From Methylobacterium radiodurans (GTDB taxonomy: Bacteria > Pseudomonadota > Alphaproteobacteria > Rhizobiales > Beijerinckiaceae), in contig NZ_CP029551.1 in the NCBI RefSeq assembly GCF_003173735.1, positions 4,665,001-4,729,000 of the forward strand: a DNA stretch of 64,000 nt, given 5' to 3'. Under the pieces are notes generated by a model. That model did not search any database. It had not been told where the DNA came from and saw only the letters and a program-made list of their open reading frames with translations. This document shows, piece by piece, positions 51,918 to 60,046 of this stretch (positions are counted from its first letter, which is position 1; every line of letters begins with the position of its first letter). Position numbers and translations under genes: made by a program.

Positions 51918-53561
51918 TTAGAAGTCGCGCTGGACGCGGGCACGGACCTGGAACACGTCGGCGTTCGTGACGGTGCGCAGGGTGCCGTTGGCGGCCGCGG
52001 CGTTCAGCAGCGCCTGGGAGGTGATGCCGGGCGAGCGGTTGGCGTCGATCACGCGGCCGCTCTGCACGCCGTAGTTCTGGTAGACGCCCTCGACACCGAT
52101 ATCGAGGTCCTTCACCGGCGACCAGATCAGGCTGCCACCCACGTTGAAGGCGTAGGTGTCGCGCAGGATCTGGTTCAGGTTGTAGTAGCTCGAGTTGAAG
52201 GCGCCGATGTTGGTCAGGCCGGCGATGGCGAGACCGTTGTAGGAGGCCTGAGCGGCGCGGGCGCCGGGGGCGAAGGCGACCTCACCGTACGAGCCGAACA
52301 GGGCCGAGCGGAGGGTCGGGTTCCAGTAGTGCAGGAACGAGGCGACGACCGAGAAGGTCTGCGTCAGCTCGAGCCGGTTGTTGAGCGGGTTGAGCACCGC
52401 GTCGCTGAAGAACTGCTGGAACGGCGCGCCCTGGAGCGAGGTAGCCGACTGGATGTAGGAGCCGGCCCAGGCCGAGACGCCGGTGTACATGCCGGCGCCC
52501 TCGCCGTACGCGCCCTGCAGGTACAGGGTGTCGCCCGGGGCGATGAAGGGCAGGTTGATCTTCAGACCGCCCTGGACGGCCCAGCCGTACTCGGAAGACG
52601 TGCGGCCGAGCGTGCCGGGGTTCGTGCCGATGATCTGGGCGGCGGCGGAGTTGATGGTGCCGACGTTGATCTCGTGCACGGCGCCCGAGATCTGGGCCGA
52701 GCCCCAGGGCTGGTCGTAGCGCAGCACGCCGACAAAGTCGGGCATGCGGTTGCGCTGGATCGTGTCCTCGAAGCCGAGGCCGACCGGCAGCCCAGCGGCG
52801 TTGAAGCCGAGGAAGACCGGCGCCGGGGACTGGGTCACCGCGAAGGTCTGCAGGCTGGAGTTGCCGAGCACGGCCGCGGCAGCGGCGACGTTGGCGGGCG
52901 AGTAGACCGGCGTGCGGCGGAAGCTCGGGTCTTCCATCGAGACCGTGGCCGAGAAGCCGTTGCCGAGCGTGGCGGTGTAGGCCGCGAGGTTCGTCGAGGC
53001 GACGTCCGAGCCGAGCGTGCCGGCCTGGATCTCGAAGTCGTGGGCGTAGAAGTCGAAGAACGAGGACGCGCGACCGGCGGTGAAGCCGGCGAACTGCACG
53101 AAGGCCTTGTCGGTGTTGAAGTACTGCTGCACGCGGCCGAACCCGTCGACGCCGAGCGCCGGGAAGGCGTTGGCGATGCGGTTCTGGGTGCCCGAGTGCA
53201 TGGTCGGGAAGCCGGTGCGGCTCGCCGCCTCGAGGCGGACGAAGGCGCGCAGGGTGCCGTAGGCGGTCTGGGTGCGGGCATCGAGGTTGATGCGGGCCAG
53301 GCCACGATAGCCGCTGTAGTCACCGTTGCCCTGGCTGCGGGCGAGCGGGGCCTGATAGCCGTACTCGAAGCGGGCGCGGCCCGAGAGACGCAGGCAGGTG
53401 TCGGTGCCGGGAATGTAGAAGAAGCCGGCGCCGTAGGTCGAGCAGACGCGCACGTACTCGATCGGGGCGGCCTTCTTCACCGGAAGATCGGCGGCCTGGG
53501 TGCCGGTGACAGCGGCGAGGGCCGCGGCCGAGCCGAGCAGGGAGCTCTTCAAGAGCTTCAT
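51918..53561 (-). CDS. Alphaproteobacterial major porin
   Basis: The 547-residue outer-membrane porin has a signal peptide (MKLLKSSLLGSAAALAAVTG, cleavage after TQAA) followed by DLPVKKAAPIEYVRVCSTYG, then FFYIPGTDTCLRLSGRARFE. This is the typical N-terminus of Rhizobiales porins, with a cysteine pair. The chain ends RARVQRDF with the terminal phenylalanine sorting signal. Length is at the upper end of the family. ATG at 53561 with GGAG upstream; the longer open frame to 53789 was rejected. Codon usage looks highly biased, as in abundant proteins. Confidence 0.93.
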   Translation of the reverse strand: MKLLKSSLLGSAAALAAVTGTQAADLPVKKAAPIEYVRVCSTYGAGFFYIPGTDTCLRLSGRARFEYGYQAPLARSQGNGDYSGYRGLARINLDARTQTAYGTLRAFVRLEAASRTGFPTMHSGTQNRIANAFPALGVDGFGRVQQYFNTDKAFVQFAGFTAGRASSFFDFYAHDFEIQAGTLGSDVASTNLAAYTATLGNGFSATVSMEDPSFRRTPVYSPANVAAAAAVLGNSSLQTFAVTQSPAPVFLGFNAAGLPVGLGFEDTIQRNRMPDFVGVLRYDQPWGSAQISGAVHEINVGTINSAAAQIIGTNPGTLGRTSSEYGWAVQGGLKINLPFIAPGDTLYLQGAYGEGAGMYTGVSAWAGSYIQSATSLQGAPFQQFFSDAVLNPLNNRLELTQTFSVVASFLHYWNPTLRSALFGSYGEVAFAPGARAAQASYNGLAIAGLTNIGAFNSSYYNLNQILRDTYAFNVGGSLIWSPVKDLDIGVEGVYQNYGVQSGRVIDANRSPGITSQALLNAAAANGTLRTVTNADVFQVRARVQRDF

Positions 53562-53906
53562 CGATATCTCCAAAAGCTTCGAGACCCGAGAGGAACCCGA
53601 TGGGCGGCGGCTTCTGTCGCCGCCCTCGGGTCGTTTGTCTTGTTCGGCCTGCATCTCCGGCAGGCTCGTGCGGGCTCGCTTTCGCGAAACCCTTGATGCG
53701 ATTCCACTCTGTGCGAAGGGAGTGTCCCGGGCAACGTGGATTCCCGCTCCGGTGGGCGGTTCCCCCACCATGTTGCGACTCGGCAACATTTGACGAAGCC
53801 TATAGGCGGCAATGGGTTGCGCCCCATCGGCCTGGACTATGTTCCTTATCGGTCCGCGCGCGACCGCCGCCGCTCCCGTCCTGCGCGCTCGCGCAGGGGA
53901 TCTTTC
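53562..53906. other. Intergenic region with porin leader and siderophore operon 3' end
   Basis: These 345 bases contain the porin 5' leader and promoter (minus strand). The GNAT gene upstream on the same strand ends at 53907. Open frames here are shadows. No clear terminator for the siderophore operon or -35/-10 pair was identified by eye. Confidence 0.45.
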
Positions 53907-54677
53907 TCAGGGCCGGCTTGTGCAGATCAAGATCGGCGCGCAGCGGGTCTCGAACCCGGCACGGGCGTAGAGCCGCTCGACCGGGCCGCCGGCCGGACAT
54001 TGCAGGAAGACCTCGCGCGCGCCGTGCCGGTGGGCGGCGGCCAGCGCCGCCGCGGTGATCCGAGCGCCCAGCCCCCGCCGCTGGCGGTCCGCCCGGGTGC
54101 TGACATTGTAGAGGCCCGCGAGCCCCCCGCGCAGGTAGAGACTCGCGCACGCCGCCGGCCCGGTCCCGTCCTCCAGCACGAGGTGGAGTGCGGCGACTCC
54201 CGCCCGGGCCCGGGCCGCGCGCAAGGCCGGAAGGTAGTGACGGCGCAGGTGGGCGCGCACGGGTTCGTCGTCGGAGAGGTGCAGGAACACCGTCTCGAAG
54301 GCCGGCGGAGGACGGGCGCCGACATGCTCCGCGACCTGCAGCGGCGCCGGCAGCTGGGGCGTCGCGCGGGCGCGCGCCACCATCCAACTCGCCGGATAGA
54401 CGGCGGCGGGTTCGAACAGGCGCCGCAGGGCGGCCGCCTCCGCCGCGTCCCGGGCCAGGAAGGCGGGGTCGCGCCCGCGCCCCAGCGCGACCGCTCCGGC
54501 CCAGGCGAACTGGGCCGGCTTGGACACCCCGAAGGCGAAGTTGAGGGTCGGATCGGGAATCGTCCGCGACCAGGCATAGCAGGTTCCGTCCGGACCGGTC
54601 TCGACCCCGTCCAGCAAGCCGCCGCTCAGCGCATCGATATGGGCGTCGCGCAGCCGTTCGAAATCGGGCGCGCTCAC
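53907..54677 (-). CDS. GNAT N-acetyltransferase of the siderophore cluster
   Basis: The 256-residue protein has a C-terminal GNAT domain: LYNVSTRADRQRRGLGARIT (motif A, R-G-L-G), a following AALAAAHRHGAREVFLQC and VERLYARAGFETR. The N-terminal half carries no motif I recognise. GTG at 54677 overlaps the NRPS stop (GTGA), so it is coupled to the synthetase. A role in acetylating the finished siderophore, as VbsC does in vicibactin, is possible but inferred. Confidence 0.82.
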   Translation of the reverse strand: MSAPDFERLRDAHIDALSGGLLDGVETGPDGTCYAWSRTIPDPTLNFAFGVSKPAQFAWAGAVALGRGRDPAFLARDAAEAAALRRLFEPAAVYPASWMVARARATPQLPAPLQVAEHVGARPPPAFETVFLHLSDDEPVRAHLRRHYLPALRAARARAGVAALHLVLEDGTGPAACASLYLRGGLAGLYNVSTRADRQRRGLGARITAAALAAAHRHGAREVFLQCPAGGPVERLYARAGFETRCAPILICTSRP

Positions 54678-57502
54678 GCGGCCCCCGCCGCGCGGGCAGT
54701 CCGCGCCGCCGGGGCCGTCAGGGCGGCGATCCGGTCGTGCAGGACCGGGCTCAGCACGATGTCGAGATGGTCGGTCTCCTGGATCACCTCGACCGAGAGA
54801 AGATTCGGGGTGAGCGGGCGCCAGTCGATGATCGGCAGATGCCGCGCCCGCGAATCGCTTGCCTCGAAGGAGCGGATCGGGACCCCGCCGGGTTCGAGCA
54901 CGAGCGTGCGGAACTGCAGCGCGTGGTCCACCAGCGTCCACAGGATGCGCTCGCGGCTGCCGACCGCCGGCCCGTCGACGGGGAGTGGCTGCGGCTCGGT
55001 GGCAAGAAAGCGCGCGAATTGCACGGCGGCCTCCGGGTCCATGCGGGCGCGCAAGGCCTCCCACTGCGCGCGCATTGGCGAGCGGGCGAGCCAGGTCTCC
55101 ACCATCGCGTCCAGGGCGTCCCGCTCGGAGGGCGCGATCGGCCGGCCCGCCCCGGGGGCGAAGTTCGCCTCCAGGCCGCAGGCGTCGAGCATGCCGACGT
55201 AGTCGAGCGGGAAGTCCGGCCCGAGACGGCGCGCGGTCTCGTAGGCCAGGACCCCGCCCCAGGACCAGCCGAGGAAGACGCAGGCCGCGTGGTCCCGCAT
55301 CAGCGCCCGCACCCGCTCCGCGTAGGCCTCTGCCAGTTCGGCGACCGCCGGCAGCGGCCGTGCCTCCTCGACCAGTGAGGCGCAGAGGAAGCCGTAGGCG
55401 GGCTGGTCCGGCCCGAGATGCGCGACGAGGGGCTCGTACTCGCGGGTGCTGACGAGGAGGCCCGGGAACAGGACGAGGAGCGGCCGCGCCGAACCCGGAC
55501 GCCCGGGCGCGAGCCGAACCATGGGGGCGAGCCCGTCCGCCGCGCCGGCGCCTCCTGCGTCGATCCGGGCGGCGAGCTCCGCGATCGTCGGGTTGCGCAG
55601 GAGGTCCGCCACCCCGATCCCGCCCTGCGGCGCGATCAGGCGCAGGCGCCCGAGCAGGCGCAGCGCCGAGAGCGAGTCGCCCCCGAGCGCCAGGAACGGA
55701 CAGTCGACGGCCTCGACCGGGTAGCCCAGCACCTCCGACCAGATCGCGGCGAGCCGCCGCTCGGTGGCGCTGCCCGGCCGGCGGCCCGTGCCGGCCTCGG
55801 CCGGGTCCGGCAGGGCAAGCCGGTCGATCTTGCCGTTAGCGCCGACGGGCAGGCGCGGCAGCACGGTGAGGCTCGCCGGGATCATCGCGTCGGGCAGGCA
55901 GCGGGCGAGTTCGGCACGCAGGCGCCCGGCTTCCGGCCGGCGGCCCCGGGCCGGCGTCACGTAGGCGGCAAGCCGCGCTGCCCCCGCAGCCTCGCGAACG
56001 ACCACGACCGCTTCCCCGACCGTATCGAGCCCGCGCAAGGCCGCCTCCACCTCGCCGATCTCGACGCGGTGGCCGCGGATCTTCACCTGATCGTCCGTCC
56101 GGCCTGCGTAGGACAGGGTACCGTCCGCCCGCTGCCGGACGCGGTCGCCGGTCCGGTACATGCGGCCGCCTCCGGGCCGGAACGGGTCGGGCAGGAAGCG
56201 CTCCGCGGTCTCGGCCGGGCGGTCGAGATAGCCCCGGGCGAGCAGGCCGCCGATGTAGAGCTCGCCGGTCTCGCCCTCGGGCACCGGCTCGAGGTCCGGC
56301 CCGAGCACGTAGGCGCGGCGGTCGCCGACCGGGCGGCCGATTGGGGCGTAGGGCTCGGCGAAATCCGTCCTGGGGGCGACCTTCCAGACGAGGGGCGAGA
56401 TCACGCATTCGGTCGGCCCGTAGCCGTTGATCATCAGGCGCGGCTTCAGGGCCCGGCCGACCCGGCCGAAGGTCTCGCGGCTCATCGCCTCGCCGCCGAA
56501 GGAGTAGACCGCGACCGGGGGCGCCTCGCCGATCGTCGCGGCCCACTCGGCGAGCTGGCCGATGAAGCTCGTCGGCAGGCCCGCATGGGTGACGCGGTGG
56601 CGCCGGATCGCCGCGAGCGTGTCGGCGGCCGTCCACAGGTCCGGCCCGCGCAGCGCGATGCAGCCGCCGGCCGTGAGCGGCGTCATCCAGCGCTCGTGGG
56701 CGCCGTCGAAGGCGAAGGAGAGGACGTGCAGCTCGCGCGAGCCCTCGTCCATCTCGTAGGCCGCGGCCGTGGCGCGGCAATGGGCGGCCAGCGGACCGTG
56801 CTCGACCAGAACGCCCTTCGGCCGGCCGGTCGAGCCCGAGGTGTAGATCAGGTAGGCGGGGTCGTCTGGCGCCGACTCGGGCAGCGCGCCGCCCTCCCCG
56901 GCCTCCCGGACGAAAGCTCCCGCATCGTGGCACGCGATCCCGGAGGGGAGCTCCAGGCGTCCCTCGAGGTCCGGCACGGTCAGGCAGTGCCTGATGCCGG
57001 CATCGTCGAGCATCATGGTGATGCGGGCCGCCGGGTAGGCCGGGTCGAGCGGCAGGTAGGCCGCGCCCGCTCGCAGGACGCCGAGATAGGCCGCGACCGC
57101 GAGCGGGCTCCGCTCCAGCGCCACGGCGACGCGGGCACCGGGCTCGACACCCCGCGCGATCAGGCCCCCGACGATGGCCCGGGCGCGGGCGTCGAGATCG
57201 CCGCGCGTGACGGTCTCAGTGCCGAACAGGATCGCGGGCCGCTCCGGCGCCGCAGCGGCGAGGCGCGCGAGGCGAGCCGGCACGCTCTCGGCCTCGCCCC
57301 AGCCCGGACGTGCGGCCGGAGAGGCGGGCAGGCGGCCCGGTTCCGCGACCCATGCGCGGGCCGCCGCCCGGTCGCAGGGGCCGTGGAGCGCGCCCCAGCC
57401 CTCAGGCAGCGGCCGGGCGGCAGGCCAGAAGGCCGCGTGGCCGGCCGCGTCGCCCGCCACCACGAGGGGGTGCTCGGTCCACTCCTCCGCGTCATCCGCC
57501 AT
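54674..57502 (-). CDS. Siderophore NRPS with fused MbtH domain (MbtH-A-T-TE)
   Basis: The 942-residue synthetase begins with an MbtH-like domain at residues 1-55 (AFWPAARPLPEGWGALHGPC). The adenylation domain (about 70-580) has LIYTSGSTGRPKGVLVEH, INGYGPTECV, MYRTGDRVR, GRTDDQVKIRGHRVEIGEVE and PVGANGKID. A carrier domain has LALGGDSLSALRL, serine near 609. A thioesterase (about 690-935) has FLGWSWGGVLAYE and C-terminal ETDHLDIVL. There is no condensation domain, so the thioesterase would have to oligomerise and release the units, as proposed for the vicibactin synthetase. ATG at 57502 has GGAGG upstream; the open frame running to 59932 is an antisense shadow. Confidence 0.93.
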   Translation of the reverse strand: MADDAEEWTEHPLVVAGDAAGHAAFWPAARPLPEGWGALHGPCDRAAARAWVAEPGRLPASPAARPGWGEAESVPARLARLAAAAPERPAILFGTETVTRGDLDARARAIVGGLIARGVEPGARVAVALERSPLAVAAYLGVLRAGAAYLPLDPAYPAARITMMLDDAGIRHCLTVPDLEGRLELPSGIACHDAGAFVREAGEGGALPESAPDDPAYLIYTSGSTGRPKGVLVEHGPLAAHCRATAAAYEMDEGSRELHVLSFAFDGAHERWMTPLTAGGCIALRGPDLWTAADTLAAIRRHRVTHAGLPTSFIGQLAEWAATIGEAPPVAVYSFGGEAMSRETFGRVGRALKPRLMINGYGPTECVISPLVWKVAPRTDFAEPYAPIGRPVGDRRAYVLGPDLEPVPEGETGELYIGGLLARGYLDRPAETAERFLPDPFRPGGGRMYRTGDRVRQRADGTLSYAGRTDDQVKIRGHRVEIGEVEAALRGLDTVGEAVVVVREAAGAARLAAYVTPARGRRPEAGRLRAELARCLPDAMIPASLTVLPRLPVGANGKIDRLALPDPAEAGTGRRPGSATERRLAAIWSEVLGYPVEAVDCPFLALGGDSLSALRLLGRLRLIAPQGGIGVADLLRNPTIAELAARIDAGGAGAADGLAPMVRLAPGRPGSARPLLVLFPGLLVSTREYEPLVAHLGPDQPAYGFLCASLVEEARPLPAVAELAEAYAERVRALMRDHAACVFLGWSWGGVLAYETARRLGPDFPLDYVGMLDACGLEANFAPGAGRPIAPSERDALDAMVETWLARSPMRAQWEALRARMDPEAAVQFARFLATEPQPLPVDGPAVGSRERILWTLVDHALQFRTLVLEPGGVPIRSFEASDSRARHLPIIDWRPLTPNLLSVEVIQETDHLDIVLSPVLHDRIAALTAPAARTARAAGAA

Positions 57503-57570
57503 GCTTTGTGCCTCCGCGTCGCTCACGCCCCTCATGACGGACGAGCGGGGCGCCGGTTCACCCGTGCCAA

Positions 57571-57591
57571 GGGAAACGTGATGGGAAACGT
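57571..57591 (+). promoter_or_regulatory. Direct repeat GGGAAACGT in the divergent siderophore promoter region
   Basis: GGGAAACGT occurs at 57571-57579 and again at 57583-57591, 12 bases apart, in the 78-base gap between the divergent synthetase and acyltransferase genes. The second copy covers the acyltransferase start codon. It could be a regulator site; no known box is matched. Confidence 0.35.
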
Positions 57592-58660
57592 TATCGCCGG
57601 CCCTGAACCGCGCCGCGCCCCGATCGTCATGGAGGTGGCCGCCCCGTCGGCGGCGCCGGAGCAGGAGGACGGTTTGGAGAGCGTGCGTGCGGAGCGTGGG
57701 GCGGAGGTCCGGCTGGCGGTCGAGGGCCCGGCCGACGGGCCGGTGATCCGCGTCGCGGACGGGCCCGAGCACGGCGCCGCCGAGGCCGTGCTCGCCCGTG
57801 CCGAGGCGCTGACGGCGGAGGATACGGCCGTGCGCCGCATCGGGGTCGAGGCAGCGGACGGCGTGGGCCGGCGCCTCGTCGCCCTCGGCGCGGCGCGGCG
57901 CCACACAGAGGGCGTCGAGATCCTGCCGGGCCTCCTCTGGCAATGCGCCGCCCGCTGGTTGCCCGAGGCGCGCCCGCCCTTCCCGGAGGTGCAGACGCTG
58001 ACCGAGGGACGCCGCCACCCGCTGCGGCCGGCGCCCCCCGAGGGCACGGTCTACGCGCGCCGCATCCCCTGGCTCGGCCGCACCCTGAGCTTCCGCACCC
58101 TGGGCGAGCCCGGCGACGCCGCCCTGTTCTCGCGCTGGATGAACGATCCCCGCGTCGCCGAGGTCTGGGCCGAGACCGGGAGCCTCGCCGAGCACCGGGC
58201 CTATATCGACCGCCTGCGGGCGGACCCGCACCAGCTGCCGCTGTTCGGCTGCCTCGACGGGGAGCCCTTCGGCTATTTCGAGCTGTACTGGGCCCGCGAG
58301 AGCCGCCTCGGGGCGCATTACGAATCCGAGCCCTACGACCGCGGCTGGCACGTGGCGATCGGCGAGGCCGCGGTGCGGGGCCGGGCCCATCTCTCGGCCT
58401 GGCTGCCCTCCCTGATGCACTACCTCTTCCTCGACGAGCCGCGCACGTGGCGCATCGTCGGCGAGCCGCGGGCCGACCACGCGCAGCAATTGCGCAATCT
58501 CGCGGGTTCCGGCTTCGGTCCGCTCGCCACGATCGATTTCCCGCACAAGCGCGCGGTGCTGGTCGCCCTCACCCGCGAGCGCTTCGTGCGCGACCGCCTC
58601 TGGGTGCCGGGCGCCGCCGCACCCGACGCCCGCCCGCGCCCGCCGGACGTTCCGGGCTGA
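57581..58660 (+). CDS. N5-hydroxyornithine acyltransferase (IucB/VbsA-type GNAT)
   Basis: The 359-residue protein has a divergent N-terminal half and a C-terminal AlcB/IucB-type GNAT domain: LSFRTLGEPGDAALFSRWMN, VAEVWAETGSLAEHRAYIDR, PLFGCLDGEPFGYFELYWAR, YDRGWHVAIGEAAVRGRAHL, then FLDEPRTWRIVGEPRADH and FPHKRAVLVALTRERF. These enzymes acylate N-hydroxylated ornithine or lysine to form hydroxamate. It is followed by the ornithine monooxygenase 51 bases downstream. ATG at 57581 is assumed; a second ATG occurs 16 codons in. Confidence 0.9.
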   Translation: MGNVIAGPEPRRAPIVMEVAAPSAAPEQEDGLESVRAERGAEVRLAVEGPADGPVIRVADGPEHGAAEAVLARAEALTAEDTAVRRIGVEAADGVGRRLVALGAARRHTEGVEILPGLLWQCAARWLPEARPPFPEVQTLTEGRRHPLRPAPPEGTVYARRIPWLGRTLSFRTLGEPGDAALFSRWMNDPRVAEVWAETGSLAEHRAYIDRLRADPHQLPLFGCLDGEPFGYFELYWARESRLGAHYESEPYDRGWHVAIGEAAVRGRAHLSAWLPSLMHYLFLDEPRTWRIVGEPRADHAQQLRNLAGSGFGPLATIDFPHKRAVLVALTRERFVRDRLWVPGAAAPDARPRPPDVPG

Positions 58661-58711
58661 CGCTGCCCCGACCCCGAACCCCGAGCGCGCCCTCAGAGGG
58701 ATTGTCCCGCG

Positions 58712-60046
58712 ATGACAGCGACGACGGACCAGCCCCCCACCGACGACATCCTCGGCATCGGCTTCGGCCCCTCCAACCTCGCCCTGGCGATCGCGCTGGA
58801 GGGCGAGGCGCGGCACGGCCCGGTCCGGCCATCCGCGCGCTTCCTCGAGCGGCAGGCGAGCTTCGGCTGGCACCGGGCGATGATGCTGCCCGGCGCCGAC
58901 ATGCAGATCAGCTTCGTCAAGGACCTCGTGTCGCTTCGCGACCCGACGAACCCGTTCAGTTTCCTCAACTACCTGCATCAGAAGGGAAGGCTCACAGCCT
59001 TCCTCAACCTGAAGACGTTCAACCCCTCGCGGGTCGAGTACAACGACTATCTCGCCTGGGCGGCCGAGCACTTCGCCGACAGCGTGTCCTACGGGGAGGG
59101 CGTCGAGTCCGTGGAGCCGGAGATCCGCGAGGGGCGGCTCGCCGCCTTCCGGGTCGCGGGGCGCACCGCATCGGGCGAGGCGCGCACGCGCCGCTGCCGC
59201 CACCTCGTCCTCGCGGCGGGGGGCGACCCCTGGATCCCCGAGCCCTTCGGGCGCCTGCGCGGGGACCGGCGCCTGATCCACTCCTCGTGGTACCTGCCGG
59301 GGATCGCCGCGGCCCTGGGCCCACCCACCCTGGACGGGCCGGAGCGGCGCGTCCTCGTGGTGGGCGGCGGGCAGAGCGCGGTCGAGATCGCGGTCGATGC
59401 GGGCGCGCGCTACCCGCGGGCCTGCATCGATCTCGCGATCCGCGCGCCGGCGCTGAAGCCCGCCGACGACAGCCCCTTCGTCAACGAGATCTTCGACCCG
59501 GCCGCCGTCGACCGGGTCCACGACGCGCCCGAGCCCGTGCGGGCTGAGCTGATCGCCGCGCACCGCGACACCAACTACGCGGTGGTCGATGCCGACCTGA
59601 TCCAGTCCTTCTACCAGACGCTCTACGAGCAGACGGTGAGCGGGGAGACGCGCTACCGCCTCCTGCGCAGCACCCGGGTCGTGGCGATCGAGCCGGGGCC
59701 CGCGGGTCTCGCCGCGACCCTGCGCGACGACGTCGCCGGCACGGCGGTCGCCGAGGTCTACGATGCCGTGATCTGCGCCACCGGCTACACCCGCGCGGCG
59801 GTTCCGGCCATGCTCGACCCGCTCCGCCCCTTCATGCAGGGCGAGACGGTGGATCGGCATTACCGGCTGCCGCTCGCCCCCGCCGAGCCCCGGGTCAGCC
59901 TGCATCTGCAGGGCTTCGCCGAGGCGAGCCACGGCCTGACCGAGACGCTGCTCTCGATCCTGCCGATCCGGGCCGGCGAGATCGCCGCCACGATCCTCGA
60001 TCTGGAGCGGGCGGCCCGCGCCGCGATCCGGCCGGCGGCCGAGTGA
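58712..60046 (+). CDS. L-ornithine N5-monooxygenase (PvdA/SidA/VbsO family)
   Basis: The 444-residue flavoprotein hydroxylates the side-chain amine of L-ornithine, the first step of hydroxamate siderophore synthesis. Family motifs are the FAD site ILGIGFGPSNLALAIAL, the substrate loop FGWHRAMMLPGADMQISFVK, then LVSLRDPTNPFSFLNYLHQK, the NADPH site VLVVGGGQSAVEIAVDA, DDSPFVNEIFDP, HRDTNYAVVDADLIQSFY and the C-terminal ASHGLTETLLSILPIRAGEI. D-x-x-P-F-x-N-E favours ornithine over lysine. The stop overlaps the GTG of the exporter gene. Confidence 0.95.
   Translation: MTATTDQPPTDDILGIGFGPSNLALAIALEGEARHGPVRPSARFLERQASFGWHRAMMLPGADMQISFVKDLVSLRDPTNPFSFLNYLHQKGRLTAFLNLKTFNPSRVEYNDYLAWAAEHFADSVSYGEGVESVEPEIREGRLAAFRVAGRTASGEARTRRCRHLVLAAGGDPWIPEPFGRLRGDRRLIHSSWYLPGIAAALGPPTLDGPERRVLVVGGGQSAVEIAVDAGARYPRACIDLAIRAPALKPADDSPFVNEIFDPAAVDRVHDAPEPVRAELIAAHRDTNYAVVDADLIQSFYQTLYEQTVSGETRYRLLRSTRVVAIEPGPAGLAATLRDDVAGTAVAEVYDAVICATGYTRAAVPAMLDPLRPFMQGETVDRHYRLPLAPAEPRVSLHLQGFAEASHGLTETLLSILPIRAGEIAATILDLERAARAAIRPAAE

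Noticed and set aside
54674..59932. A 1752-codon frame suggesting one giant synthetase
   Set aside because: The part upstream of 57535 is antisense to the acyltransferase and monooxygenase genes; the synthetase starts at 57502.
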